Shown here: piece by piece, positions 24,562 to 36,130 of the stretch | Layout: each line of letters starts with the position of its first letter | Numbering within the stretch: position 1 is the first letter of the stretch | Assembly: GCA_007570785.1 (NCBI GenBank) | Contig: ML664199.1 | Coordinates: 16,513,523-16,577,522 of the forward strand | Direction of reading: 5' to 3' | Source of the DNA: Antilocapra americana | Lineage: Eukaryota; Chordata; Mammalia; Artiodactyla; Antilocapridae | Length of the DNA stretch: 64,000 nt | Program-made: the position numbers and the translations under genes | Notes under the pieces: generated by a model | What the model was told of the DNA's origin: nothing | Database searches by the model: none | The model's input: only the letters and a program-made list of their open reading frames with translations

Positions 24562-27088
24562 CTAAAATAAAACATTTAACATATAACCCTCTTTAATGCA
24601 AAAATTAAAAAAGATAATCAACAAACAATTCAAAGCAGCTGCCTTAAAAAGGCTTTCATGGTACAACAGATTTTCCTCCTTAATAGATACTGTTGTTGAA
24701 ACATTAATTTTCAATTTCTTATTGGTAATCATTTAAATTGTTTTTGCTTTTATGTTAACAAGAAAAAAAAAGATTAATATTTGAGAATTCATTTTAAGCT
24801 AAAATATGAATTTTACTCTATGAAGGATTTATTTCATTCCAACCCTTCCTCCAACAAACATTCTGAGGGTCTAATAAGCAATCATTTTTTTAAAAATGCA
24901 AATCATCAAATATGGATAACATTTCTGATCATTATTGAAAGACTAAGAAAAAAATCTAAATTATGAGACTTTATAGATGCCACTAATTGACTCAGGCTAA
25001 GAGTAGTGAAAAAAATTCCAGCAAATATGATATACATAGGGCTATGACTTTAAACTAATGTTGACTATACTCTCTATTACATCCATTTTCTTCATAACCA
25101 GTGTGTGATGAACAGAGTCCACAATAAAAGGAAAAAGCTATATTTAAATGGGTTTCTAAGCTGAATTTTTAAGCATAAATCTAATCAATTATTTAGATGC
25201 AACTGTATAAAGATGTGAAAAATTTAGTGACCTCAATTTCTGTGAAAGTTTCAAAAATAGCAGACCTTCGCAAACTTTTCTCATTGACAAATAATGTGCT
25301 AAGTATGTGTGTGTTAATACATGACCATGAAAATTTTTAAATTTCTGGAATACAACTCAGTGGAAAAATCATCATCCTCAAGGGGGAAGACTATTTTTTC
25401 TTTAAGAGGATGTTTCATAAATACACCTTGAATGAACCAAACCCCTGAAATGGGTAAGAACAATGCAAAATAGAAATGGTAAATCAGAATTCACAGAACA
25501 GTCAGAAATTCCAACTAGATATTCAACACGTCTAGATACATAGAATCTTCTTGACTTGTACAAGGTGGATGCTTCACCTACTGTCAGCATTAAAAAGACA
25601 TGAACACTGCTGAGGAAAGATTAAGTCAAAAAAAGAAACCTACTTAACTTTCTTTTTTAAGCAATGTTTTGATTGACAATTTCAATGTATAAGAATAACG
25701 AACCAGTCCTTGTAAAATTTCAGGTAAAAAAGTTGGGGAAATGAGGAAGAATTCACTGAAAGTCATTTTAAAGAGTTAGAAACATGTATAGTTACATTAT
25801 AAACATACCCATATACCTTTTCAACTTGCTGTTCATAACTATTCAGAGAGAAGGAAAAAAAAAAAAAAACAGGTGCTTAGTGTTTCAGGAGACAGGCTCA
25901 GAATGAGGAGAGAGTCATTAAGCTGCAGTTTAACCTACTTCATTCTAAGTATTAGTTACACACTAATAATTGGAACTTCTGGGACTGGAAGTCATAAAAT
26001 GCATCTTGACAGTCCCTGGGAAAGTACAGCACAGAAGAAGGAAGATGAGAAATCAAGTCCTGTGTCCGAGTCCCGATTCCACCTTTGGCATATCACTTAA
26101 ACAGCTCAGAGTCTGGGATTCTTAATACAACAACAAAACACATGTTTGAATAAATGATTTTAGGGATTATCTCAACTCTAAAGATTTATAGGCCTGATAT
26201 TTGTAACATATCTTAATTTTACACTTAATGAATGCTTGTTTCTCTGGTTTACTATGTCAACTTGAGTATTTCAAGGTTTATAAGGAGAAAGCAGAAATAA
26301 GAAAATATGTGCTTTAAATAAACTTTTTTTTGGTGATTTATTAAAAGCTTAGATACTATAGAAGATATGTGAAAGCCTCGGTATTAAAAAAAAATTGTGT
26401 GGCGGCAAATCTGGTGTCTCTCCCATCGGCTCTTGACTACCTGTGTTTTGTCAGGTTACCACCGTGCACACAGCAATGGTGTCAGAAGAACTGAAAAGCC
26501 CTTATATAACAAATGTTTCTGGACACAGAAATGTCACACAGAGTAATAAGCATGCCACCTCAACACCATCTTCTCTGACAATGCTGAATATGTAATGGTT
26601 GTCACTGAAAAACTTTTAAGCAGGTTTATGTTGCTATTTATTAACATAATAGTATAAATAGGCTTTGAAATAAACCCATTTAAATGTCACACAGTTACCC
26701 AAAATACACAAGTCAGAGGGTTAATGTACAAAATAGCTATCTAAAAGATTAATTAAGACTATATTAGTCATGTACCCGAGAAAGTTGGAACTGTTCAGGT
26801 CGCTAAAAGGGCAGCCCCATCATTCAACTTGCCAATAAACCTGCTTAAGCAATAGATCATTAACGTTCTGCTGAGGTAAGTTAGTAGTTGCACATTGTAT
26901 TATGTTAGTTAACGGAGACTTACTAACCAGGCTTACTAATTAACTTGTACATACTCTTATTTACCACTAACATAAGACAATAAACTTCAGAACATGATTT
27001 ATATCTAGTCAAGAATTACTCTTCCTAGGAAGATACAGCATTAAAACTCATGATCGTAACAGTGCAAAGGCTAACGGATTAGTCTTAC

Positions 27089-27224
27089 CCGATGATATAA
27101 GTATGCTCAAGCTTTCTAGCTTGCCATACTGAGCAGCCACAAATAAAGGTGTGATTCCAAAGTCATCCTGGCATTCCTTGTTTGCTCCTTTTTTAAGAAG
27201 CAATTTTATGATCTCAGCATTTTC
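27089..27224 (-). CDS. ASB3: ASB3 coding exon, approx. residues 157-202 (ankyrin repeat)
   Basis: This 136-base exon (45 codons + 1) starts in phase 0 with [19 protein letters not shown] and continues [19 protein letters not shown], ending ILISS plus the first base of a Gly codon. It is a near-perfect ankyrin repeat ([15 protein letters not shown]). The acceptor is CCTTAG and the donor is GTAAGA. The intron separating it from the next upstream exon at 27813 is only 588 bases, the shortest in this part of the gene. Confidence 0.96.
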
Positions 27225-27812
27225 CTAAGGCACAGATTCATATTTTAAATAAGAGAAAACAAAGAAAATAGAAGATATCTCTTTTTTTATTGTTGTGTGT
27301 GTATGTGCTTTTTATCCTCACTAAAGGAAAACTTTTTTAAAAGTGTTTCGGGTGATGAGAGCAAAGTGTTAATCATTATTCTGTACCTTAAGCTAGCCCA
27401 TTAAACATAAACAGATAAAACAATGATCTCTAGGAATTAGAATCCTTATAAAATCCTGAAAAATTAGTTTGCAAGCCCAAGCACTAAGTTATTATCAGTT
27501 TCTAAACAAAGTGCTATAAATATAATAAGCCATTGCTCACTATCAATTTATATATCCCAAATATTCTGATGGCCTCTTAACTATGCTTCAACATTTGAAA
27601 AACTTACATAATCCCTGCAGCCCAAAGCTCCTAGAACTACTAGAGCAGCAGGCTTATTCAGAATGATCATCACCATTTAGACTGCCTTTCTGTACTGCAC
27701 TAACCACCATAAATCACCGGCAAGTAGGAAGCAAAAAGTGTATAGAATTGTCATTTTAAAAGGGTAAAACACACAATTTACATGGAAATGAAATAATAAA
27801 TGCAGAGTTTAC

Positions 27813-27925
27813 CTGAAAAGTAGCCTGGTGCAAGGCGTTCCATCCACACATAGAATGGGATCCATTAACATTTGCTCCATATCGAAGCAGCAGCCTTAAC
27901 ACATCTATCTGTCCATTTTCAACAG
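27813..27925 (-). CDS. ASB3: ASB3 coding exon, approx. residues 119-156
   Basis: This 113-base exon (2 + 37 codons) completes the split Ala codon, then reads [20 protein letters not shown] and [15 protein letters not shown], ending in phase 0. It holds the second helix of one ankyrin repeat and the start of the next. The acceptor is ATTGCAG. The donor is GTAAAC, lacking the preferred G at +5, so it is the weakest donor among the seven. The exon is separated from the next upstream exon by 29.1 kb of repeat-rich intron. Confidence 0.95.
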
Positions 27926-29948
27926 CTGCAATACAGCAGTTAAAAAAAATTATTGTCAGTAAAAAGGCATGTTTGTACGAATGGGCACTTTGGTGATGTT
28001 TCCATCATTTATTCAGCCCAGAATTCACAATACTATGACCATTCCCATCAACAAATCAAAACATATGTGTACCCTTGTTTAAGTATAAAACATTTATCAC
28101 AATTATCTCAACCCAAATCCATTAATATATATACTCTTTTGAGACACACAGAAAATTATTTTCAACTGTATCTTAAAACATACAGAGGAAATGGAAGGAA
28201 GAGGCAAACATTTATTCTCTCTGATAATGGAGACAATGTTTCTATTTTGTTAAAAATGCAACTGGAAGGGGCATGAGATGAACAGGTAAGAAGAAATAGC
28301 ATCAATCTGGAGAAACAGTCGCAAAAAAATTGAAACATTGGCTACTATTACCATTTCACCACAAATGACAACTATAACTGACAAGCAAACTGAAAGCATA
28401 ATACTGCAAGTCTGTACTTTAGATATGTTTAGCACAATAAACAACAAGCTTTGTTAAAACGATGTTCTTTTACCAACCAATGAAAATTCAGTACCTGCTT
28501 ATTTGAACTAAAGAGAGACCAGACAAACGCAAGTGTTGTTAAAGAAATGCATATTATTTCACTACAGCAAATGAAAGGAAAGACTCCCAAGTTGCTACTA
28601 CAATCGACTATTTGAAGGAAGTGTTTGCATGCCTATAGAGACCTAAAATTATGTGCCCTTTTACTAATTACATTATGCTACTTTTTTCCACATATCTAAC
28701 TTAATATTAGCACAGGATATGTGTAGTCTAATATCACGCCCATATAACAGTTTATAAACCCTACCTAGTATAGGTATAATGCTATTAACTTGATACAACA
28801 AACAGTGGGGCTGAACTTTCTACAATATTATCCACCTCAAAATTTTATGAAGGTGGGCAATTCTGGAGGAGTTAATGACAAAATAGAATGCCGCACAAAA
28901 TAAGTACACACATACACCATTAGCAAATTATGTATACTGTGAATGCTGCAGGTATTAGGCTATTACACTAACGTCTTAGAACTGTAACTATGAAGAAATA
29001 TCAGTACCTACAAGGAGAGCAGAGATGTATATAGGAAGCTCTGATTTGTGTGCCTGATGATGGGAAAGGAGTTGTGAAAAACAAGACTTTTCATTTCATT
29101 TGAAGCATAGTTATTCTATATCTTCTACTGTTAGTAGGAGGCAGGAAGTTAGAATCAACAAGTCTCAATCAAAAGTTAAAAAGGCACTAGATATTCGGAC
29201 AAAGGACCACACTTGAAAAATGGTAATATAGATGAAACAACAGGAAGATAAAATCCTTAAATTTCCCTCATAAGGATTGTAAGAAGTTCTTTAATCAAGA
29301 ATTCTCTTATACTGGAAGGTTTCAGATATTCAAACACCTTGGTTGAGATAGTATCACTGAAGTAGTTTAACCTAACTTCTCTTATTTCTAAGTTAATATT
29401 CAAGGACATTTTAGCAGGCAAAGAATGACAGTTTTTCAAACTAAGTTATTTTTCTATAATCAATTAAAATCAACCTATTTTGGGGTGGAGGTCAGGACAG
29501 AAAAGGAAGTAAATTTGTTTCATATCCAATTCACACATCATTATCACTGACTGCCGGCAAAAATCTCTCTACAGTCAAGACCCTGAGTTGAAGATTATCA
29601 GGTTGTCAATGGTGATATATGAAACAGAGTGAAAATAAGATTGTTTCCATGAATTAGGCTGACCTTCTAAAAATCAAAGTCGAAAAAAATTTGTTTTGAT
29701 TATTCAATACAGAATAGAAGTCAGAGAGAAAAATTTTAGTATCATAAATACACTAAGATATCTGATTTCTGCATGTCTAGTGAAAAAATTTCTCAGTGGC
29801 AAAATTGCATTTTTATAGCTTTTGCTAATTATTTTAAAACAAAGCAACTGGTTGATTAATGGGTAATAATTAAGAAATAGTGGTTTAGAAGAGTGTATTT
29901 AGAGCATACACCCTACTGAGACAGGCTGAGATCTGAGAACTGCTACCA

Positions 29949-30387
29949 TGCTTGCACCTGGACAGACTCTTCCTCGAGTAACAAAATAGCAAGAAATTGT
30001 ACGGTATTAAAAATAAATGTATGCATGCATAGATGGGGCAAATTCTGGACAAAAGAGACTAAAAACCCAAATGCCACTTCTGAAGAGCCTAGAGCAAAAG
30101 GGGGTCGGGGCAAAAGCAGGGTACTGCGCAGGCCCCCTGCACACAACACCACAGAAGCCGTAGGCAAGCTACCTAAGCCACTCCTCTGGCCCAAACTCTG
30201 GTCACACTCCTACCCTCACCCCACATAAGTAACAAGCTCGCCCCCACTCAGGGAATGAGCAAGGGAACCTGCTGTTTGTACCCCCACTGCTATAGCAGGG
30301 ACTCCAATAAAGACTTGCTTGAATTTCTAATCTGGCCTCTGATCAACTTCTATTGTTTAAGGAGGCCAAGAACCCTGGCTGGTAACA
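29949..30387 (+). mobile_element. Solo LTR with perfect 6-bp target duplication
   Basis: TG...CA-bounded 439-base element: starts TGCTTGCACCTGG and ends GGCTGGTAACA. It is flanked by CTACCA at 29943-29948 and 30388-30393. AATAAA at 30306-30311 is followed by AGACTTGCTTGAATTTC and AGGAGGCCAAGAACCCTGG, the layout of a gammaretrovirus-like R/U5. No internal region is present, so it most likely arose by LTR-LTR recombination. Confidence 0.85.
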
Positions 30388-30899
30388 CTACCATCAAAGC
30401 CTCTCTTTTGGAAGAACTGAGTAACTTTTTCATCCTTATATAACAAGTTAACAAACTGGAGAAGAAGTGGGAACCATTCTATAACCAAGTGTACTATGCT
30501 TCAATAAAAGTTAATTTAAAAAACTACCCAAACTTGAACTTACTATTTGTTCCTCCTTATCATAAGGAAACTACGCTTCTGGAGGAGAGAAACTGAGTCC
30601 CCTTCCCCTTACGTGCTCAGGGCCAATCGCAGACAGAAGACAGACAACAAATAAGCATTGACTAGGTGAATGAAAAATAAATATCTAAAATAAAATGAGA
30701 TTTTCTCTTTTAAGAACTCATACCTCTCCAAATAGAACAGGTTTCAGAATTGTATTTCTTATATGACAATATAACTGGGCACTAAACTAGCCAGTGTAAC
30801 AGTAGAAAATAGAATGCAACTTTTTCTAGTATTAAACCATGGGCAAAAGACTATGATTCCTAAAGAAAGGGAAGGAAATAAATGAGGTGAGACCCCTGA

Positions 30900-31907
30900 T
30901 GACCACAGCTATCTGCGTGGGGACATTTCTGGATTATGGGGCAGTGAGCTAAAGCCCAGGCATAACAAGAGTAAAGGTGAAGAAAGAATACTCCAAGAAG
31001 AGGAATCAGCCCAGCAGAGTGCAGCAGTCTGCCAAGCTGAGGAAGAGATCAGAGTTTAAGCAGCTGAACTTGGTGAGGCAAAGCCCAAGAGAAAAGAGAA
31101 CTGTGCAGAGCGGAAGTCCCACTGTGGAAGTTTGCCAAGAATCCTTGCCTGAGGTCTGGGTTACACGTGTACAAGGAAGATGATCTTACCAGAGAACTGC
31201 TAAAGAGTTATGAATGGAACAGACAACCAGAAGACAAACAATGCTGAGGGGCAATGGGACTCCCAGGAGGTCGGGCCCAGTCAGAGTGGTGAAGCCACAT
31301 GGCTTGCTACTTCAATACCTCATTAACACTCTGGGCATCTATCTGAGAAATCCAAAAGGCAGGGCCCTCGGAATAAAGACCACATCTAAGACTAAGGACT
31401 ACTCTAGACCTTCTCTAACAAAGCCTAAAATAAGCTCTGATCAGGATGGAGGCAGAGGATGGAAGTTGAGTCCTCCTGGGAGTTAGATCTGGGAAATACG
31501 ATCTCAACAGAACATAAAACCAAACCTAAACATATTTAAGGTGATAAGCCAGTAAATAATCTATTATTTAAAAAAAAGAAAAAATCATTATTTCTCAGAG
31601 GATAACAAAATTCAAGTCTCTATGAAATACTATCCACAATGTCCAATATACAAGTCAGAAAGTAGTAAAGAGAAACTAACCCCAAGATGGCCCAGATTTT
31701 GGATTTAACAGATTAACTAAAGCAGCTACGATAAAAATATGTTAATATCTATGGTATATAGAGAGCCTAGAGAAGGAATCTGAGCAGAAGAAAAAAAATT
31801 AAAAAAAACAAAAAGAACCAAATGGAAATTCTAGAACTGAAAAAAGAATGGATGTGCTTAAAAGATCAGAGATAGTAGAAGAGCTGATCATCTTGAAGAC
31901 ATTAATA
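30900..31907 (+). mobile_element. Ancient L1/HAL1 5' part, interrupted by an LTR
   Basis: ACTATCCACAATGTCCAATA, then the stretch ending GCAGCTACGATAAAAATATG, then GAAATTCTAGAACTGAAAAA, resemble the region upstream of and within ORF1 of old L1/HAL1 elements. The sequence continues on the far side of the LTR at 32515. The first 600 bases are assigned by continuity only. Confidence 0.6.
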
Positions 31908-31913
31908 TAAATC

Positions 31914-32514
31914 TGTTATGGCCCTTTAATGGGTCAGGGCTTCGGGGTGCAGAGTCGACGATAAGAAAATAAAGGAAAGAAAAAGAGGCCGATATTCCCT
32001 AGTTTACACAAGGAATCAATAAAACCTCTGACAGAAGGTTTGTGTCACTTCACATTAGGCACAGGGCACCTTCTCATGGGGGACTTGAAAGTCGGGGCAG
32101 GTTAGTGAGCAAAACGGACCCTTGCACTCTATGGGATTGGCCTGAAGGAGAGAAATAGAGAAAAAGGAAGAGAGAGAGAAGAAGTGAGACACAGGCACCA
32201 AGGCTCTGATGGAGCAAAGGCGTTTATTCAATGTAATGTCGGTATATATATGCTGTCTTAGAACCAAGAATCTTACAACACATCCAGGAAACATAAGGCT
32301 AGAATCCATCTCCAAGAGAGGGGGTTGTAAAACTCATTTTCCATAACAGAAAGGGAGGAAGGCCCTAATTTAGTTACTTTTACTTTAAGAATGTATGCAT
32401 TCTTTTTGTCCCCAGGAGAGGTATACCTCTCCACTCATCTCTGAATATTCAGGGATTAGTAAGGGACATCAAGAAACAGCACAGAGGAAGCCTCCTGCCA
32501 AATGCTTCCTGACA
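31914..32514 (-). mobile_element. Solo LTR (class II-like) with perfect 6-bp target duplication
   Basis: 601-base element with TG/CA ends, flanked by TAAATC at 31908-31913 and 32515-32520. On the minus strand a polyadenylation signal AATAAA is the complement of TTTATT near 32222. Six-base duplications are typical of class II (beta-retrovirus-like) elements. It lacks any internal coding region and disrupts an older L1/HAL1. Confidence 0.88.
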
Positions 32515-32790
32515 TAAATCATCCAATCTGAAGAACTGAGAGAGGAAAAAAAACACTAAAGGAAAATCAACTGTATATCAGGGACCTGTGGACAATATCA
32601 AACAGTGCACCATACTAGAGCCCCAGTACTAGAGTCCCAGAAGGAGAAAAGAATAAGAATCGGGCAGCAAAAAACATATTTAAAGAAATAATGCCAGAAA
32701 TTTTCCAAAATTTGATTTTAAAAACAAAAACAAAAGCCATATTGACTTACAGATCCCAGAAAATCAGCAAACCACAGTGTTTTGGAAGTA
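32515..32790 (+). mobile_element. Ancient L1/HAL1, continuation after the LTR
   Basis: ATCCAATCTGAAGAACTGAG, AGGGACCTGTGGACAATATC and GTCCCAGAAGGAGAAAAGAA are ORF1 landmarks of old L1/HAL1 elements (protein order LRDLWTIS, GVPEGE). They pick up where the copy left of the LTR stops. Confidence 0.75.
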
Positions 32791-32953
32791 GCCACTACAC
32801 TTAAGACTTCACATTTTATGTAAGTTAAGGATGATTATATAAACATACTTGACAGCTCTGTGGAAAAATTTAAATGACTATAAAAGGGGGTATAAACAAC
32901 AAGTCACTGACATCAACTTAGCTATAATAATAGTTTAATTTTTTTCCAGGGTT

Positions 32954-34310
32954 CTTCAGTTCAGTTCATTCACTCAGTCGTGTCTGACTCTTTCCAACTC
33001 CATGGACTGCAGCACGCCATGCCTCCCTGTCCATCACCAACTCCTGGAGTTTACCCAAACTCATGTCCATTGAGTTGGTGATGCCATCCAACCATCTCAT
33101 CCTCTGTCGTCCCCTTCTCCTGCCTTCAATCTTTCCTAGCACCAGGGTCTCTTCCAATGAGTCAGCTCTTCACATCAGGTGGCCAAAGTATTGGAGTTTC
33201 AGCTTCAACATCAGTCCTTCCAATGAACACCCAGGACTGATCTCCTTTAGGATGAACTTTTTGGATCTCCTTGCAGTCCAAGGGACTCTCTCTCAAGAGT
33301 CTTCTCCAACACCACAGTTCAAAAGCATCAATTCTTCAGCACTCAGCTTTCTTTATAGACCAACTCTCACATCCATACATGACTACTGGAAAAACCATAG
33401 CCTTGACTAGACGGATCTTTGTTGACAAAGTAATGTCTCTGCTTTTTAATATGCTGTCTAGGTTGGTCATAACTTTCCTTCTAAGGAGTAAGCATCCTTT
33501 AATTTCATGGCTACAGTCACCATCTGCAGTGATTTTGGAGCCCAGAAAAATAAAGTCAGCCACTGTTTCCACTGTTTCCCCATCTATTTGCCATGAAGTG
33601 ATGGGACCAGATGCCATGATGTTAGCTTTCTGAATGCTGAGCTCTAAGCCAACTTTTTCACTCTCCTCTTTCACTTTCATCAAGAGGCTCTTTAGTTCTT
33701 CTTCACTTTCTGCCATAAGGGTGGTATCATCTGCATATCTGAGGTTACTGATATTTCTCCTGGCAATGATGATTCCAGCTTGTGCTTCATCTAGCCCAGT
33801 GTGTCTCATGATGTATTCTGCATATAAGTTAAATAAGGAGGGTGACAATATACAGCCTGACGTACTCTTTTTCCTACTTAGAACCAGTCTGTTGTTCCAT
33901 GTCCAGTTCTAACTGTTGCTTCCTAACCTGCATACAGATTTCTCAAGAGGCAAGTCAGGTGGTGTGGTACTCCCATCTCTTTCAGAATTTTCCATAGTTG
34001 ATTGTGATCCACATAGTCAAAGGCTCTGGCATACTCAATAAAGCAGAAATTGATGTTTTTCTGGAACTCTCTTGCTTTTCGGATGATCCATTGGATGTTG
34101 ACAATTTGATCTCTGGTTCCTCTGCCTTTTCTAAAACCAGCTTGAACATCTGGAATTTCACAGTTCACGTATTGCTGAAGCCTGGCTTGGAGAATTTTAA
34201 GCATTACTTTACTAGCATGTGAGATGAGTGCAACTGCGTAGTAGTTTCAGCATTCTTTTGCAATGCCTTTCTTTGGGATTGGAATGAAAACTGACCTTTT
34301 CCAGTCCAGG
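32954..34310 (-). mobile_element. BovB, 5'-truncated, with RT core remnant
   Basis: Minus-strand reading gives the reverse transcriptase core: GFRKGRGTRDQ and CFIEYARAFDYVDHNQLWK near 34020-34150, and ISNLRYADDTTLMAES (YADD catalytic box) near 33700-33760. The C-terminal part LVKAMVFPVVMYGCESW ends near 33360 and the 3' end is at 32954. Frames are broken near 33850-33920, so it is inactive. The endonuclease half is absent. Confidence 0.95.
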
Positions 34311-34429
34311 GCTCTTATCTGCATTCAAAAGAAAACTGACCATTTTACCATGCGTGTCCTTTAAGACTCACCAACAATAAATAATTAATCCAATCATTTA
34401 ACAGTGCCCAAACAGTACTAAACACAAGA

Positions 34430-34930
34430 GGCATAAAAAGCAACCAACCTATAAAGTAGTTGCCTTCATGGAACTTCTATTCTAGTGGGACAGATAAGAA
34501 GTAAGCACAGTGATAAAATAAGTTCTGACAAATATAACTGTGAAATTACTTTTTGTGGGGAAAAAAAAGTGAAACTAACCAGGTAAAGTAACAGGCAGTA
34601 ACTGAGTTTGAGAATGCTATGGTCTGGTCTGGGAAGCTAAGCAGAGTTGGACCTGGTTAGTACTTGATTGGGAGAATGCCACGGTAGAAAATAGGACAGA
34701 CATCATCTCTTTGAAACAGAAACTTCTGAGCAGAGAAATGAGAGACAAGAAGCAGTAAGCATGCAAAAAAGTGGAAGACGACTACTCCAAACAGGAAATA
34801 GGAAGTGTAAAGGCAGTGAAGCAGAAGAGCTGAATATGTGTAAGGAATAATAAGATGGTCAGAAGAGGAAATAAAGCAATAACGGTAGAAAGAAGTCCGA
34901 TTTTGTAAGCCTCGAGAAAAAGTTAGGTGT
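34430..34930 (+). mobile_element. L2 LINE 3' region
   Basis: TTGCCTTCATGGAACTTCTATTCTAGTGGGACAG is the hallmark of the L2 3' end, followed by AGCACAGTGATAAAATAAGT and, further on, GGAAGTGTAAAGGCAGTGAAGCAG. Diverged; the far end is uncertain. It surrounds the 5S-like segment. Confidence 0.65.
34620..34682 (+). pseudogene. 5S rRNA pseudogene fragment
   Basis: GGGAAGCTAAGCAGAGTTGG followed by ACCTGGTTAGTACTTGATTGGGAGA matches the 3' two-thirds of 5S rRNA, roughly nucleotides 36-94, covering the internal A-box and C-box control region with several substitutions. Both ends of the 5S gene are missing, so it is a dead retrocopy or fragment, not a functional rRNA gene. Confidence 0.85.
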
Positions 34931-35009
34931 TTTTGCTTTTTTTAAAAGGAAAATGAATTTGTAGCAATTTCTAGGAGCACAGCTTATCACCTGCTTGTTC
35001 GGAACATAA

Positions 35010-35100
35010 ATCTTGAGGAGTTGAGTGATCTGCCCAATGTCACAGTGCTAATGCCTATCAGACTGGAGACCAGGCTTCCCAGCTATTAGTTAGGACTCCC
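35010..35100 (-). repeat. MIR relic
   Basis: GAGGAGTTGAGTGATCTGCCCAATGTCACAGTG and GACTGGAGACCAGGCTTCC fit the reverse complement of the MIR core. Confidence 0.6.
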
Positions 35101-35167
35101 TCAACTACTCTCAGTAATATTAAAAAGAATAAGAGCCAGCAAACTTTCTGTAAAGAAACAGAAAATA

Positions 35168-35657
35168 CAGATAGTCCCCAACTTAACATGGTTCAACAAT
35201 GATTTTTTGACTTTACAATGATGTAAAAGGGAGATACATTCAGAAGAGACTGCAGTTTGAATTTTGATATTTTCCTGGGCTAGCAACATGTGGTATGACC
35301 ATCTCTCACAACACTGGACAGTGCAGCAAGCTGCAGCTCCCCATCAGCCAGCCACAAAATCACAAGGATAAACAAATGACACACTCACAGCCATTCTGTT
35401 TTTCACTTTCAGTATAGTTTCAATAAATTACATGAGATATTTAACACTTTATTATAACATAAGCTTTGTGTCAGATGTCTGTGCCTAATATGAGGCACAA
35501 TGTAGGCTAATGAACGTGTTATGAGCACATTTAAGGTAGACTAGACTAGGCAATGATATCCAGTAGGCTAGATGTATTAAGCTGATTTTTAACTTACATT
35601 TTCAGCTTACAGTGGGTTTACTGAGATGTAACCCTTCCCTAAGTTGAGGAAGATCTG
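35168..35657. mobile_element. Tigger/pogo-like DNA transposon fossil (non-autonomous)
   Basis: About 490 bases with decayed terminal inverted repeats: CAGATAGTCCCCAACTTA at the left, and CAGATCTTCCTCAACTTA as the complement of the right end. The interior (GCTAGCAACATGTGGTATGA, CAGCCAGCCACAAAATCAC, CAATAAATTACATGAGATAT) matches a common Tc1/mariner-related mammalian fossil. No transposase reading frame. Confidence 0.7.
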
Positions 35658-35689
35658 AACTCTATTACATCTAGCTTCTCTGGTTCAAC

Positions 35690-36130
35690 ATTATAAGATT
35701 TGTCAATATTATTGCCTCCAGTTGCCGATCACTCCTTTTTGTTGCCGTATGCCATTTCATTGTGTAAACAGAACACAATTTATTTACCCGTTCTATTGCT
35801 GGTAGATACTTTCTGGATAGCTTTCTGTCTGGGGCTGTTAAAGAGTATGCAACAATAAGAATATTCTAGTACATGTCACTTTCAATGAACACTGATACAC
35901 ATTACTTTTGGATATATTCCTAAGGACGGAATTGTTGGGACAGAGGATATGTACATATTCAGCTTTAGTAAATTCTTCCAAACAGTTTCTCAAAGCGGCT
36001 AAAACAAATTCACACTCACACCAGCAATCTATCTTCCGGTTGCTCCACATCCTCAAACACTCAGCATTTCAATCTTTTCTTTTTTAGCTGTTCTGGTAGA
36101 TGCGTGATGTTTACTCTTTCCCTAATCATC
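35690..36130 (-). mobile_element. Old L1 3' fragment, antisense
   Basis: GATATATTCCTAAGGACGGAATTGTTGGGAC, then AAATTCTTCCAAACAGTTTC and CTCACACCAGCAATCTATC follow the order of antisense L1 ORF2/3' UTR, diverged. Confidence 0.65.

Larger units (their letters stand above)
22301..27812. other. ASB3 introns around the 24.4 and 27.1 kb exons
   Basis: Repeat-poor compared with the rest. Only a short BovB tail at 23400-23497 is recognised. 22301-23399, 23498-24383, 24562-27088 and 27225-27812 otherwise show no feature I can name. 26396-26640 is less AT-rich than its surroundings but unexplained. Confidence 0.65.

Noticed and set aside
26050..26130. Possible MIR (GAGTCCCGATTCCACCTTTGG)
   Set aside because: Similarity covers too few bases to separate from chance.
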